Positions 52,865 to 62,827 of a stretch of 64,000 nt of DNA are shown piece after piece (positions within the stretch are counted from its first letter, which is position 1; every line of letters begins with the position of its first letter). Source of the DNA: Bacillus fungorum. GTDB lineage: Bacteria; Bacillota; Bacilli; Bacillales; Bacillaceae_G. Under the pieces are notes generated by a model, which worked only from the letters and a program-made list of their open reading frames with translations, was not told where the DNA came from and did no database searches. Position numbers and translations under genes: made by a program. The stretch is taken from assembly GCF_002746455.1 (NCBI RefSeq), contig NZ_NWUW01000004.1:248001-312000 (forward strand). The letters run 5' to 3'.

Positions 52865-53950
52865 TTAAATGAAATACATCACAGTTTCCAAAATTCCTTC
52901 TGTATAGTGGCGTAGCACAATACGATAGTTTGGATTATATCGGAGTAAGAGCTGCGGAATACGCCAAAAATCTTCTTGTTTATGGTAAACGCATACTGCT
53001 AATTTTGGCTTATATGTTTTTATAAGTTGTTCAGCTCCAACTAATGTTTCATATTCAGTTCCTTCTACATCAAGTTTCATATATGTAACGCGTTCTTTAA
53101 TAATATCATCAAGTTGTATTGTTTCAACAGTAATAGTTCCTTCATTAGAGAGTCCGCTAGCGGACTCTTTCTCATTATCAAAGAATGTTGTCATTTGTTG
53201 ATTATATGTTGCATACGGATAAACGTGTACATTTGAATAATTTATTAATGCTTCTTTTGTAACTTCATATTGCTTAGGTGACGGTTCAAACACATGTACT
53301 GCTTTATAGTTCGGATTTAATGTAATAAATTGTTTTGTCGTTTCTCCATCATATGCACCGCAATCGATAAATACTTCTTTTTCACTAAATTGGAACACAT
53401 CAAAATATTGGTCATGTAATTTACATGAGAAAACTCCCATTACTTTTGCATCAAAATTGTATCGAAAATCTGTAATGTGAAGTAATGTTTGACGAGAAAG
53501 TTCATCGTCTAACTTACTATACAACCAATCATATTGCTGGAGATTTGTTTGAATGTCCAGTGCGTTATTTTCACAAAATTTAACTTGTGGAAAATTCTCT
53601 GCATCATATATAACGAGATCGAAATACGTCAAAACATGAGAAATATTTTGTGATTCTAAACTATGAAGTGCAGTCACTAATCTAGCATCAAGTACGCATA
53701 CGATGACTAGACTGGTTGATTCAATTTCAACTGTTTTATATACAGGAAAGCCTTTATATTTCTTTTCATTTGTATAATCATCAATAATACCAGCTACAGC
53801 TATACCTTGGGTTGAGAAAGCTTGTAAAAGTTGTGTTGCATAATTATTTCGCCCCATAATATATTTTGGGACAGAAGAATCGTATAGTTTTTGAAATAAG
53901 TGCTCTTTTTGTTTTAATATCATCGGTTTTTTATTTGTAACCTGAAACAT
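52865..53950 (-). CDS. FkbM-family methyltransferase
   Basis: 361 residues. An N-terminal region of unknown fold (a Rossmann-like SLVIVCVLDARLV) is followed by a SAM methyltransferase domain: VFIDCGAYDGETTKQF (about 176-191), HVFEPSPKQY and YMKLDVEGTEYETLVGAEQLI. Family members O-methylate sugars or glycan precursors. GAGGGGATGACATA precedes the ATG. It is the last gene of the operon, suggesting a final methylation of the glycan. Confidence 0.9.
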   Translation of the reverse strand: MFQVTNKKPMILKQKEHLFQKLYDSSVPKYIMGRNNYATQLLQAFSTQGIAVAGIIDDYTNEKKYKGFPVYKTVEIESTSLVIVCVLDARLVTALHSLESQNISHVLTYFDLVIYDAENFPQVKFCENNALDIQTNLQQYDWLYSKLDDELSRQTLLHITDFRYNFDAKVMGVFSCKLHDQYFDVFQFSEKEVFIDCGAYDGETTKQFITLNPNYKAVHVFEPSPKQYEVTKEALINYSNVHVYPYATYNQQMTTFFDNEKESASGLSNEGTITVETIQLDDIIKERVTYMKLDVEGTEYETLVGAEQLIKTYKPKLAVCVYHKQEDFWRIPQLLLRYNPNYRIVLRHYTEGILETVMYFI

Positions 53951-53956
53951 ATTATG

Positions 53957-55243
53957 TCATCCCCTCCAGTCAAGTAAACATTCAATATTATTTACATCAA
54001 AAGCGTGTATGTTTAATTGTTGTCTTACTTCTTGGCGCTCTGCAAAAGCGTTATCAATAAAAATAGTAGGTACATCGGTTTTCATATATTTGAATTTTTT
54101 ATCACTTATATTCATATGAATAATTTTTGTGAATAAAGTAGGGTGAATCTTATATTTTTGTAATGTTGCATGTACATCATGTTCATGCTTTGAGATTAAT
54201 ATTAATTCTATGTTTTTATTTACACATTGATACAAAAATTGTACTAATTGTGTATTTATTTGTTCATTTACAATAAGAGTGTCATCTAAATCGATATAAA
54301 CGCGCTCGTATTCAATATGAATGTTATATCGGTTAATAAAAGCTCTATCCATTTCGATAGAATAAGTATTTGGTTGAAATGCAATGTCAAATTCAGCAAA
54401 GTCAAGAATAGATAATAATGATAAATTGACATCCTTTCCAACTGTTAAAGCAGAAGTCCCCGCCATTCTGCTAGACACCTCTAGCAGTTTCCATTTTCCT
54501 GCTCTATCTCGTTTTATTTGGAAGAACCAATGTCCTCGGAAAGATAGATGCTGATTTAATGTATTAGCAATAAATTGTATGTCTTTTGACGCTTCTATTA
54601 CTGTAGAACGAACACTTACACCAGCTAATGTTCGTTCACGTGTGCGGGGGCTTATGCAACGTAATAATCCGTGTCGGTCTGTAAAACAGTCAACACTTAG
54701 TTCATCACCTGGCAAATGCTCGCAAATTAATAGCTTCGGATTTTGCTTGAGATAAAATTGTAATTCCTCTTTATTGTTTGCGATATATGCTCCTTTTCCT
54801 CCTTGTCCGTCATCAGGCTTTAAAAAAACAGGGTAGTCGGTAATATCATCATCTGTTGCGTATGTAGCCGGGGTAAATGTATAGTCCATAAATTGCTTAT
54901 ATGTTAATGATTTGTAACGACATATACGTACCGTATTTATATCAGCGGCAATAACGGTTGATGATAGCTGTAATTCATGTTCTTTTAAATATAAAGCGAC
55001 CGTGTCATGCGTTGGAATAATGAAGTCAATATGATGCTTTTGTAATACATCATTAAATTGTCGTAAAAAATCTTCGTCTGCAATATTTGGCAAGTCTCCG
55101 ATATAGTTTTTATAAATATAGCTTCCGTGGTCGTCAATACTAGAAGCGCCAAAAAGATTAATTCGCACAGCATGGCGTAGTGCGAAATTAATGTCAATGG
55201 CTACTTGTGATCCACAAGGAAAGACAAGTACGTTTAACTTCAT
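53957..55243 (-). CDS. ATP-grasp enzyme fused to a HAD-like domain
   Basis: 428 residues. N-terminal ATP-grasp part (about 1-290): preATP-like start LNVLVFPCGSQVAIDINFAL, PVFLKPDDGQGGKGAYI for ATP, CEHLPGDELSVDCFTD, and metal-binding LLEVSSRMAGTSAL. The C-terminal HAD-like part (about 315-425) begins VYIDLDDTLIVN with the DxD motif. ATP-grasp enzymes join a carboxylate to an amine, so it could acylate an amino-sugar. The HAD part may be a phosphatase or a structural domain. It lies 6 nt upstream of the FkbM gene. Confidence 0.88.
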   Translation of the reverse strand: MKLNVLVFPCGSQVAIDINFALRHAVRINLFGASSIDDHGSYIYKNYIGDLPNIADEDFLRQFNDVLQKHHIDFIIPTHDTVALYLKEHELQLSSTVIAADINTVRICRYKSLTYKQFMDYTFTPATYATDDDITDYPVFLKPDDGQGGKGAYIANNKEELQFYLKQNPKLLICEHLPGDELSVDCFTDRHGLLRCISPRTRERTLAGVSVRSTVIEASKDIQFIANTLNQHLSFRGHWFFQIKRDRAGKWKLLEVSSRMAGTSALTVGKDVNLSLLSILDFAEFDIAFQPNTYSIEMDRAFINRYNIHIEYERVYIDLDDTLIVNEQINTQLVQFLYQCVNKNIELILISKHEHDVHATLQKYKIHPTLFTKIIHMNISDKKFKYMKTDVPTIFIDNAFAERQEVRQQLNIHAFDVNNIECLLDWRG

Positions 55244-55265
55244 ATGTAGGCCCCCAATCCTTTAT

Positions 55266-56225
55266 TTAAGACAGTATGTTTTTTACAGTTTGTACAATAT
55301 ATCGCATTTCTTTTATGCTATATCGTTGATCAATCGGTAACGGAACTAGATATCGAGTCAGTTCATGCTCAAACCAATTGGGCTTTGTATATTGTAAAAC
55401 TTCTTTCCAGTATGTTGCTACGTATATATTGTTGCTTATTAATAACTGTTTAATATTTTCTTGCCGAACGAATAGTGGATAAACCATAGGGCCGTTTAAA
55501 TTGTTGGTGTCCCATTCTAACTCATTTATTGCTTTCAGTTCATTGTGTATATACTGAAAGTTATCGTTGCGACGTTTTTTTACTTGTTCATAGTTAATAC
55601 TTTGCAACATGCGTTGTGTTAAGTTTGACATACGTTTAGGTGCTTCATCTGTAAGTATTTTTTCATTCTTTTGATATAATGTATAACTATCATTTGCGGA
55701 AGAATCAATTCTTTTTGCTAAAAATTGTAAGCGGCTGAAAGAAGAGTCCTTGGGCAGTTTGTCCTCCAATTTTACATTTGTGTATAAATACCCACCATCC
55801 GGAACACCAAAGAATTTTCGGGGTGAGTAGATGGTATTAGTCTCTTCAATCGGGGATTCAAAAAATGCTTGTGTGTTATCAACAATAACGTTGTTAATAT
55901 TACTAATTACTTTTTGTACATTCTCCCCACAAAGTCCAAAATAATTGATATATAGAAAGTATTCGTTCTCATCTACAATTTGATGAAAAATTGGATAGAA
56001 TTTTTCATCAATGTTATAAAACTCATAATCTATATGTAGAGCCGAAATAGGTTCTAAAATACAGTGACACATATAATGAGGAAGGTATATTTTTTTTGTT
56101 CGGTTTGTTTTTAATAAGTAATGTAAAGCGCTTCTAGCCTTGTTGAGACGAATGGCTTGAGTATGGTATTCGCCTTTGTGTGGCAATTCTAGCTCAAAAA
56201 AACCGCCAATTTCTTTTTGTATCAT
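55266..56225 (-). CDS. DegT/DnrJ-like PLP-fold protein
   Basis: 319 residues with the outline of a small fold-type I aminotransferase: LNKARSALHYLLK at the start, IVDNTQAFFESP, then SPRKFFGVPDGGYLY with a candidate PLP lysine. It is shorter than the classical DegT proteins (about 370-400), and the start-proximal GxxA/T PLP loop is altered, so catalytic status is unsure. It is in the same operon, 3 nt from the WbqC gene. Confidence 0.75.
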   Translation of the reverse strand: MIQKEIGGFFELELPHKGEYHTQAIRLNKARSALHYLLKTNRTKKIYLPHYMCHCILEPISALHIDYEFYNIDEKFYPIFHQIVDENEYFLYINYFGLCGENVQKVISNINNVIVDNTQAFFESPIEETNTIYSPRKFFGVPDGGYLYTNVKLEDKLPKDSSFSRLQFLAKRIDSSANDSYTLYQKNEKILTDEAPKRMSNLTQRMLQSINYEQVKKRRNDNFQYIHNELKAINELEWDTNNLNGPMVYPLFVRQENIKQLLISNNIYVATYWKEVLQYTKPNWFEHELTRYLVPLPIDQRYSIKEMRYIVQTVKNILS

Positions 56226-56228
56226 ATG

Positions 56229-56945
56229 TTATAACACCTCGTATTGATTAAGTATCATTTTTATTTCATCTTTTGAGCAAAACATTAACAAATCAATAAT
56301 AGATAGACCTGCTTCAAATGAGCGGTGGCCTTGTTTATATACGATTTCCTCCATTTTACTTTGAAGAAAAGTCAATACAATTCCTTGATCACTAAATTTT
56401 TGAGGATCAAACAATTCTTTCCCACTAATTGGATTAATATACTCGGTTGCGTTCAATTGACTACTAATAGTTAATGCCCATTCTCCAGCATCCGTTACCT
56501 CGGCATAATTAAAGTTTGCTTGAGATGAAATTTGATAAGAAAATGATATTTCTAAATAATCACATATAGTTTTTAAAATATGTATATTTAATTCAGTGAT
56601 GTTGTTTGTATTAATAGATAAAGCATTTTCAACAATTTCCATACAGTATGTATAATAGGGTGCTTTTTTCTTATAATGAACAAGTTGATTTATAATTTTT
56701 GATTTCCAATTGGTCATATTGTTAATTTTAATATTTTTAATTAAACCTTTATGACTATGTTTTTCTAAAGGAACAATAATATATTGCCAACCTTCTGTTG
56801 GGTGTAAAATTCGGTTCCGATTAATCCAGCCATGTCTAATAAATTGAATATCATCAAACACAACCCAGTGATCAACATGCTGAATGAGTTGAAAGTATCC
56901 TATGTAAGGGAAAAAATAAGGTTGCATAATTCCTAATTTCATCAT
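56229..56945 (-). CDS. WbqC family protein
   Basis: 238 residues. LGIMQPYFFPYIGYFQLIQHVDHWVVFDDIQFIRHGWINRNRI is the WbqC-like family start. The family sits in O-antigen and surface-glycan loci; the biochemical activity is not established. It starts at ATG 56945 or 56942, with GGAGGTG before. Confidence 0.9.
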   Translation of the reverse strand: MMKLGIMQPYFFPYIGYFQLIQHVDHWVVFDDIQFIRHGWINRNRILHPTEGWQYIIVPLEKHSHKGLIKNIKINNMTNWKSKIINQLVHYKKKAPYYTYCMEIVENALSINTNNITELNIHILKTICDYLEISFSYQISSQANFNYAEVTDAGEWALTISSQLNATEYINPISGKELFDPQKFSDQGIVLTFLQSKMEEIVYKQGHRSFEAGLSIIDLLMFCSKDEIKMILNQYEVL

Positions 56946-56980
56946 AACACCTCCGTAATTATTTTGGATTACCAGTGCAA

Positions 56981-58303
56981 TTATTTCCAGTGCAATTGAT
57001 TAGCAATTGTATTAAAGACCATTGGATAGCTTTCAGCGATGCTTGTCAGTAATCGTAAGGCATTTTGTCGATCTTTGTTCCACATATTTGAAAAACGCCA
57101 GTGTACAAAAACATATATTCTATTGAGGAGCCATTGTTGTAGCTTTGTATCATCTAATCCCATGTTCAGTGCCTTATCATGTAACTTTTCAAGTTCTTGG
57201 ATTGTAGAAAGGTCTGTGTCCCTCGGCATGTTTGAACTTAAACTATTAGCATGTATGCGATAAACACCGACATAATCTGAGATAAAGGCAACATCTCCTA
57301 ATAACATAAGATTTAAATATAAAAATAAATCTTGACATTCAGTGTCTTCCAAGAAACAATTTCTTTTTATTGCATCTTCTCGGCGATACATCGATGTTAA
57401 TACACTTGTAATATGAGGATATCGCTCTGTTTCATAATTTAAAAAATAATCGATTCCATTTGTAATAGGTGGTATATCCACATTTGTATATTCTACTTTT
57501 CCAGATTTAGTAAATAGTAGTTTTAAATTTGCGAATACGAGTGACACATTGGGGTTTTCTTCAAGTAAACTTACTGCTTTACTAATATAGTTGTTCTGTG
57601 TTAAATAATCATCATGATTGATTCCCAATATGTATGTTCCATCTGAAAGCTCATATAATAATTTGCGGCCATTTTCTTTGGGACCTAAGTTTACAGTATT
57701 ACGAATATATCTTACTTTAGAATTATGGTTGTATTGTTTCATCATTTCTTCTGTTCCATCACTTGAACAATCATCAGAAACGATAATCTCAATGTTTTCA
57801 TAATCTTGACGTAATACACTATTTATTGCTTCTTGTAAATAATCTTTCATGTTGTAAGTAGGTATAATGACACTCACTTTTGGAGTGCTAGTTTTGAATA
57901 TTTGTTTTTCACTTTCAAGTTTAGAAATTCGATCGTTTACACGTAAAAGAGATTGAGAGATATTTTTTTTGAATTTCATATCATTTGTATATTCACTTGC
58001 TTTTCGATAATAAAAGTTAGCTTCCTTCCATTCTTGTTTTCGTTCCATGAGTTGTGCAAATTGATATAATAAGTCAGAGTCTTTATCGTTAATTGTCAAA
58101 CCCGTTTGAAGCAATTGTTCCGTTTTTTTAAGTTGTTTTTCTTGGAAAGCGATCATTGCTTGCATCGCATAAATAGAAGCGTCATTAGGTGCAACTTTCT
58201 GTAATTGTTCTAACAAGATAGTTGCTTCATGATTCATATTCTTTTCTATTAATAATTTTATATTTTGTTTAATAGATTTTTTAATTTCATCTATATTGTG
58301 CAT
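56981..58303 (-). CDS. TPR plus GT2 glycosyltransferase
   Basis: 440 residues. An N-terminal TPR-like helical region (about 1-135) precedes a GT2 domain (KVSVIIPTYNMKDYLQEAINSVLRQDYENIEIIVSDDCSSDGTEEMM, then the metal-binding GINHDDYLT). It probably adds a sugar to flagellin or to the glycan itself; the order (TPR first) is opposite to the 50816 gene. Confidence 0.9.
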   Translation of the reverse strand: MHNIDEIKKSIKQNIKLLIEKNMNHEATILLEQLQKVAPNDASIYAMQAMIAFQEKQLKKTEQLLQTGLTINDKDSDLLYQFAQLMERKQEWKEANFYYRKASEYTNDMKFKKNISQSLLRVNDRISKLESEKQIFKTSTPKVSVIIPTYNMKDYLQEAINSVLRQDYENIEIIVSDDCSSDGTEEMMKQYNHNSKVRYIRNTVNLGPKENGRKLLYELSDGTYILGINHDDYLTQNNYISKAVSLLEENPNVSLVFANLKLLFTKSGKVEYTNVDIPPITNGIDYFLNYETERYPHITSVLTSMYRREDAIKRNCFLEDTECQDLFLYLNLMLLGDVAFISDYVGVYRIHANSLSSNMPRDTDLSTIQELEKLHDKALNMGLDDTKLQQWLLNRIYVFVHWRFSNMWNKDRQNALRLLTSIAESYPMVFNTIANQLHWK

Positions 58304-58315
58304 ATCCTTTTAATT

Positions 58316-59491
58316 TCATCCTTTCTTTTTCGCGTCTACTAGCTTATCATAATGTATTTCTGCAATTATGTTGCAAATCTTTTTTGCATCATGTAAAGAC
58401 AACGCTCCATACAATGGTAATACTAAAATGCGTTCGGCTACTTGTTTAGCAATTGGCGTTTCCCATGAATCGAATTGTTGGTGATAGCATGTGAAGTCGC
58501 TCGTTAATGGATAAAAATATTTTCTTGTAAATACGTTATATCCTTTTAGCTTTTCATATAATTCGTCTCGACTATTCCCATAGCAGTGTTCATCTATTTC
58601 AATTGAAAAATAGGAATAATTATACTTAACATGTTGTTCGTCGTCTACATAGCGAATGCCAGGAATATGTTGTAAGTACTCACGATATATCTGTGTAATT
58701 TTTTTTCGTTTTTTAATTTCTTCTGATATATAATTTAAGTTTATAAGCCCCATGGCTGCTTGAAACTCATTCATTTTACCATTTAAACCAATTAATTCTA
58801 CATTTTCAGGTCCGTATATACCAAAATTTTTATATTGATTGAATACCTTTGTGAAATGAGGATTGTGGTATGTTAGTATACCCCCTTCAATAGAATGAAA
58901 TATTTTTGTCGCGTGCATACTAAACATACATACGTCTCCAAATGTTCCAATACTTGTTCCGTTAACACGGACACCGAAAGCATGTGCCGCATCGTAGATT
59001 ACTTTCAAATTATATTTTTTTGCGATTCTCTCAATTTCTACCACATTACAAGGGCGACCAAATACATGTACAGGCAGAATTGCTGATGTACGTTCTGTAA
59101 TAAGGGCTTCTATTTTCGTAACATCTATATTATAGTCATCTTCACGAATATCACAAAAGACGGGTGTCAATCCATTCATTACAATAGCATGAGTGGTTGA
59201 TACAAACGTAAAAGGAGTTGTAATTACTTCCCCTTGTATTTGTAATGATTTAATTGCAATATCTAATGCCATATGGCCATTCACAAACAGTGTGTTATGT
59301 GGTACAGATAAGTATGATTGTAATTCTTTTTCAAACTGTTGATGGAATGAACCGTTATTCGTAATATAATGAGTATCCCAAAGTTGTTGGATTGTATCTG
59401 CATATTCCTGAAACGGAGGCAGGAAAGGGCGAGAAACTAGAATTGGTTCAGGAAATGTTTCTTGTTTTTGTAATGTTGTTATATTTTCCAT
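58316..59491 (-). CDS. DegT/DnrJ/EryC1 sugar aminotransferase
   Basis: 391 residues. Full-length family: substrate/PLP region VNGHMALDIAI, FTFVSTTHAIVMNGLTPVFCDI, VIYDAAHAFGVR, and the PLP-Schiff lysine in FSMHATKIFHSIEGG. It is predicted to aminate dTDP-4-keto-6-deoxyglucose supplied by RfbA and RfbB, giving a viosamine- or fucosamine-like (Quip4N-type) sugar nucleotide. The ATG at 59491 is chosen; the open frame extends back to 59530. Confidence 0.91.
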   Translation of the reverse strand: MENITTLQKQETFPEPILVSRPFLPPFQEYADTIQQLWDTHYITNNGSFHQQFEKELQSYLSVPHNTLFVNGHMALDIAIKSLQIQGEVITTPFTFVSTTHAIVMNGLTPVFCDIREDDYNIDVTKIEALITERTSAILPVHVFGRPCNVVEIERIAKKYNLKVIYDAAHAFGVRVNGTSIGTFGDVCMFSMHATKIFHSIEGGILTYHNPHFTKVFNQYKNFGIYGPENVELIGLNGKMNEFQAAMGLINLNYISEEIKKRKKITQIYREYLQHIPGIRYVDDEQHVKYNYSYFSIEIDEHCYGNSRDELYEKLKGYNVFTRKYFYPLTSDFTCYHQQFDSWETPIAKQVAERILVLPLYGALSLHDAKKICNIIAEIHYDKLVDAKKKG

Positions 59492-59535
59492 TGTATGTAT
59501 TCCTTCTAACTTCTTATTATTTATATACAAAAATG

Positions 59536-60555
59536 TTAAATGGTTAATAGTGGTTTATATTGTGTATTATAGTACTCTTTATATTGTCCGGAAATAATCT
59601 TTCTCCACCATTTTTCATTTTCTACATACCATTGAATTGTTTGTTTAATACCAGCATCGAACGTATGCAGAGGAGACCAACCTAGCTCTGTTTGTAGCTT
59701 CATAGAATCAATTGCATAGCGTCTGTCATGCCCAGGACGATCTAGTACATATTGAATGAGCGATTCTGACTTTCCAAGATACGTTATAATTTTTTTTACA
59801 ACAGCAATATTTGTATATTCATTATTACCACCAATATTATATACTTCTCCGATACGCCCGTTATGTAGTATAAGGTCTATAGCACGGCAATGGTCTTCTA
59901 CATGTAGCCAATCGCGCACTTGTAAGCCATCACCATATATAGGAAGAGGTTTATTGTGTAAAGTATTAATAATCATAAGTGGAATTAATTTTTCTGGAAA
60001 ATGGAACGGTCCATAGTTATTAGAACAGCGTGTAATATTAACCGGTAAACCAAATGTTTCATAGTAGGCACGTACAAGTAAATCAGCACTCGCTTTACTC
60101 GCGCTATAAGGACTATTCGGCGCTAACGGTGTATCCTCTGTAAAAAAGCCAGTTTCTCCTAACGTTCCATATACCTCGTCTGTTGAGATTTGTACATACT
60201 TTTTTACGCCGTATTGTTTTGCGGCGTGTAATAAATGTTGAGTTCCTTGAATGTTTGTTTGTGTAAAAATATCTGGTTGTGTAATACTACGATCGACGTG
60301 AGATTCCGCTGCAAAGTTGATAACGTAATCAAATGCTTCTGTCGCAAATAGATGATTAATGAATGAGTAATCTGTAATATCTCCTTTTACAAATGTATAA
60401 GATGATTCATTTTCAACAGTTTGTAAGTTTTCAAGATTTCCCGCATATGTTAATGCATCTATATTTACGATATGATAAGTAGGATACTTGCTTATTATAT
60501 AGCGGATAAAATTACTGCCAATAAATCCAGCTCCACCTGTGACTAATAGTTTCAT
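59536..60555 (-). CDS. rfbB: dTDP-glucose 4,6-dehydratase RfbB
   Basis: 339 residues. Extended short-chain dehydratase: [15 protein letters not shown] (NAD+ loop), catalytic [32 protein letters not shown] (Y-x-x-x-K), and the C-terminal [12 protein letters not shown]. It forms dTDP-4-keto-6-deoxyglucose. It overlaps rfbA by 4 nt. Confidence 0.96.
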   Translation of the reverse strand: MKLLVTGGAGFIGSNFIRYIISKYPTYHIVNIDALTYAGNLENLQTVENESSYTFVKGDITDYSFINHLFATEAFDYVINFAAESHVDRSITQPDIFTQTNIQGTQHLLHAAKQYGVKKYVQISTDEVYGTLGETGFFTEDTPLAPNSPYSASKASADLLVRAYYETFGLPVNITRCSNNYGPFHFPEKLIPLMIINTLHNKPLPIYGDGLQVRDWLHVEDHCRAIDLILHNGRIGEVYNIGGNNEYTNIAVVKKIITYLGKSESLIQYVLDRPGHDRRYAIDSMKLQTELGWSPLHTFDAGIKQTIQWYVENEKWWRKIISGQYKEYYNTQYKPLLTI

Positions 60556-61466
60556 AATGACAACTCCTGTATGTATGATGTAGTAGAGTGTTCTAGCGTA
60601 GCTTGCTGTGCAATTTTAAATAAATATTGACCATATTGGTTTTTTTGTAATCGTTCGGCATATATTAACAATTGTTCTTTAGAAATATAGCCCATTCGAA
60701 AAGCGATTTCCTCTAAACAAGCTACTTTTAAGCTTTGTCGTTTTTCGATTGTTTCAATAAATTGTGATGCTTCTAATAGTGATTCATGTGTTCCTGTATC
60801 TAACCAAGCGTAACCACGGCCTAAAATCTCTACATGCAACTCACCTAATTGTAAATATTTTTGATTAATATCGGTGATTTCTAACTCCCCACGAGAGGAA
60901 GGAGTTAGACTTTTTGCAATATCTATGACACGATTATCGTAAAAGTAGAGTCCAGTTACTGCATAGTTTGATTTTGGAATATTAGGTTTTTCTTCAATCG
61001 ATATAACTTTTTTATATTGATCAAATTCGATGACACCAAAGCGTTGTGGGTCATTTACATAATATCCAAAAATAGTAGCGCCAGTTTTTTGAGCAGCAGC
61101 TTGCTGGAGAAGAGGGGTTAACCCTTGTCCATAAAATATATTATCTCCTAAAATAAGAGCGACGTTATCATCACCGATAAACTCTTCTCCAATTAGAAAT
61201 GCTTGTGCTAATCCATCAGGTGATGGTTGTATCGCATAAGAAAGTGAGATACCTAATTGTGATCCATTTCCAAGTATTTGTTCGAATTTAGAAATGTCTT
61301 GCGGGGTAGAAATAATTAAAATTTCTTTAATCCCAGCTAACATAAATACGGATAAAGGATAATAAATCATTGGTTTGTCATATATTGGTAACAATTGTTT
61401 TGAAATTATTTGGGTGAGAGGGTACAATCTTGTACCACTACCACCAGCAAGAAGAATGCCTTTCAT
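60552..61466 (-). CDS. rfbA: Glucose-1-phosphate thymidylyltransferase RfbA
   Basis: 304 residues. [44 protein letters not shown] is the nucleotidyltransferase signature, and the [17 protein letters not shown] and [15 protein letters not shown] blocks are typical. It makes dTDP-glucose. It is the first gene of the operon; TAGGAG lies 11 nt before the ATG. rfbC and rfbD are absent, so dTDP-rhamnose is not made here. Confidence 0.96.
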   Translation of the reverse strand: MKGILLAGGSGTRLYPLTQIISKQLLPIYDKPMIYYPLSVFMLAGIKEILIISTPQDISKFEQILGNGSQLGISLSYAIQPSPDGLAQAFLIGEEFIGDDNVALILGDNIFYGQGLTPLLQQAAAQKTGATIFGYYVNDPQRFGVIEFDQYKKVISIEEKPNIPKSNYAVTGLYFYDNRVIDIAKSLTPSSRGELEITDINQKYLQLGELHVEILGRGYAWLDTGTHESLLEASQFIETIEKRQSLKVACLEEIAFRMGYISKEQLLIYAERLQKNQYGQYLFKIAQQATLEHSTTSYIQELSL

Positions 61467-61517
61467 GTTTTAAATCACTCCTAACATGTCTTTTTTAGAA
61501 ATACAATTGTCATTTTA

Positions 61518-62219
61518 CAATGTATGAATGTGATATTTATAAACAGTATTGTAGCTTTATAACAACTGAAATTGCTAACTAACAGTGTACGTTTAATAAA
61601 ACGTTTGTCGATACGATTTTATACTATATTATTCTTATATTATATAATAATTTTTACATTAAAATGGAATGAATTTTTATAAATGTTATTTTGCAATGTA
61701 TGAATGTGATATTTATAAACAGTATTGTAGCTTTATAACAACTGAAATTGCTAACTAACAGCGTGCGTTTAATAAAACGTTTGTTAATACGATTTTATAC
61801 TATATTATCCTTATATTATATAATAATTTTTACATTAAAATTGAATAGATTTTTATAAATGTTATTTGCAATGTATGAATGTGATATTTATAAATAGTAT
61901 TGTAGCTTTATAACAACTGAAACTGCTAACTAACAGCGTACGTTTAATAAAACGTTTGTCGATACGATTTTATACTATATTATTCTTGTATTATATAATA
62001 ATTTTTACATTAAAATTGAATAGATTTTTATAATTGTTATTTTGCAATGTATAAATGTGATATTTATAAACAGTATTGTAGCTTTATAACAACTGAAATT
62101 GCTAACTAACAGCGTGCGTTTAATAAAACGTTTGTCAATACGATTTTATACTATATTATCCTTATATTATATAATAATTTTTACATTAAAATTGAATAGA
62201 TTTTTATAAATGTTATATT
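61518..62219. repeat. Four tandem copies of a ~176-bp repeat
   Basis: Unit starts (caatgtat) fall at about 61518, 61694, 61869 and 62045, giving periods of 176, 175 and 176 bp; the units are very similar. Each contains cgtttaataaaacg (a small hairpin), a TATAAT on the minus strand and the block aacaactgaaa. The array lies between the operon start and the transposase remnant, so it could carry the rfbA promoter or affect expression by copy number. Confidence 0.95.
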
Positions 62220-62290
62220 TTGTGTAAATAAAGGATTTCTTTTCTTGTAGGAACTCTTTAATTTTTGACCTGCAACATTGCTGTTAGTTC

Positions 62291-62466
62291 TCATTGAGCT
62301 TGATCGAAGCCTAAATGGCAGTGAGTTGTGAAGCACTGATTGTACGTTTCAAATTGTGAAACAAGAAATTTTTCTAATGATTCCTCATTTTGGAATTGTT
62401 CTTTGCGTTTCGTATATTTTTTGATTTGCTTGTTAAACGCTTCAATTAAATTTGTTGAATAAATAC
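62291..62466 (-). pseudogene. Remnant of an IS256-type (mutator) transposase, 3' end
   Basis: Reading on the minus strand from about 62466 to the TGA at 62291 gives STNLIEAFNKQIKKYTKRKE ... FLVSQFETYNQCFTTHCHLGFDQAQ, the C-terminal end of a mutator-type (IS256 family) transposase. The rest of the element is absent. The fragment is about 58 codons. Confidence 0.8.
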
Positions 62467-62489
62467 TTCTCTAAATAGGATTTGGAAAG

Positions 62490-62605
62490 GTATAAAATGT
62501 GAAAAAATATGGATTCTCAAAGGTGAAAGAGGTTTAGAGTCTACTTTGCATATTGGAGATTTTCCCACATCAATGAGCATAAATGACGAAGGTGAGATAT
62601 TTTAG
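62490..62605 (+). pseudogene. Possible gene remnant
   Basis: A plus-strand frame without a start, aaaatatggattctc onward, translates to KIWILKGERGLESTLHIGDF followed by PTSMSINDEGEIF and a stop. It looks like a decayed protein segment, not a live gene; I cannot name the family. Confidence 0.4.
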
Positions 62606-62762
62606 ATACTATATATCCAACTGTATTAAAAAGCTGTATATAATAATGGAAGAAAATAAGATAGAGAAGAATTTTTTATCTACGGGTAAATAGCGTTTTA
62701 TTGTATAAAAAAGAGTATGCTACAGTGAAGAATTGATGGAAAATAAAAGGGGAAGAAAAATT

Positions 62763-62807
62763 AAAAAGCCTTTCAGCAAAAGTATATACTTCGCTGAAAG
62801 GCTTTTT
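62763..62807 (-). terminator. Terminator after the canonical flagellin
   Basis: A 15-bp perfect stem (aaaaagcctttcagc / gctgaaaggcttttt) with a 15-nt loop. On the minus strand it ends in T5. Confidence 0.88.
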
Positions 62808-62827
62808 GTCAGTAGTTTTTAAATGGA

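Noticed and set aside
61518..62219. CRISPR array interpretation of the tandem repeats
   Set aside because: The units are long (about 176 bp), contiguous and near identical throughout, with no short repeats separated by unique spacers.
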